This document shows positions 5,381-5,431 of a stretch of 5,431 nucleotides of DNA, in pieces. This DNA is from Deltaproteobacteria bacterium (GTDB taxonomy: Bacteria; Desulfobacterota; Syntrophia; Syntrophales; UBA2210). Under the pieces are notes generated by a model. That model ran no database searches. It saw only the letters and a list, made by a program, of their open reading frames with translations, and had not been told where the DNA came from. The position numbers and the translations under genes are program-made. The DNA lies in contig DSBH01000250.1 in assembly GCA_011056825.1 (NCBI GenBank), positions 1 through 5,431 of the forward strand, in the 5' to 3' direction. The stretch's first letter is position 1. Each line of letters starts with the position of its first letter.

Positions 5381-5431
5381 CTATGCCGCTTCCTGTAATT
5401 CTCCGTCGATGAACACCTTATTTTCTAATAC
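5381..5431 (-). CDS. Possible 3' end of an unidentified gene entering from the right edge
   Basis: On the minus strand a frame open to the window edge encodes VLENKVFIDGELQEAA and ends in TAG at 5383-5381. The peptide reads like real protein. The KVFIDGE stretch resembles the N-terminal 'lFIdGew' of some aldehyde dehydrogenases, which would make it a broken gene rather than a C-terminus. Sixteen open codons are expected by chance, so this is only a flag. It would lie upstream of, and in the same direction as, the propeller gene, with about 280 bp between. Confidence 0.22.
   Translation of the reverse strand, partial: VLENKVFIDGELQEAA

Overview
The window looks like a moderately GC-rich Gram-negative bacterial chromosome. 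It holds two complete genes (a type IV pilin and an exported beta-propeller protein), most of a third (a membrane protein with TPR repeats), and two long intergenic regions carrying regulatory signals and palindromic repeats. The pilin has an MshA-like N-terminus and appears to have a sigma-54 promoter. With the TMTC-like membrane/TPR protein and the 'GTCATTCCGG...' palindromic repeat, this is compatible with Desulfobacterota/deltaproteobacteria or a relative. That placement is inference; no marker gene is present.

Layout: (i) 2-2071, plus strand, a TMTC-like multi-spanning GT-C-type membrane protein with periplasmic TPRs, its 5' end beyond the window. (ii) 2136-2177, a strong hairpin between convergent genes, oriented to terminate the pilin. 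(iii) 2201-2584, minus strand, a type IV prepilin. (iv) 2585 to about 2910, the pilin control region: Shine-Dalgarno, a GNRA hairpin, an A-rich leader with tiny upstream ORFs, a near-consensus -24/-12 promoter (2754-2768), tandem CTGTC boxes one helical turn apart at about -112 to -126, and a three-armed inverted repeat further upstream. (v) About 2910-3345, non-coding, with a palindromic MITE/REP-like element at 3144-3232. (vi) 3348-3415, a double-hairpin terminator. (vii) 3424-5097, minus strand, an exported protein with about twelve SMP-30/NHL-like blades, probably two six-bladed propellers. (viii) 5098-5431, its upstream region, rich in short repeats and a second REP-like palindrome. A possible 3' end of another minus-strand gene touches the right edge.

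Working together: the pilin and the GT-C/TPR protein are convergent neighbours. In some bacteria the enzyme that glycosylates pilin is encoded beside the pilin gene, so a substrate-enzyme pair is a reasonable but unproven reading. The pilin is probably controlled by an NtrC/PilR-type activator acting on RNA polymerase-sigma-54. The propeller gene looks like an independent transcription unit with its own ribosome binding site and terminator; its substrate cannot be told from sequence. I see no CRISPR array, tRNA, rRNA, transposase or defence system.
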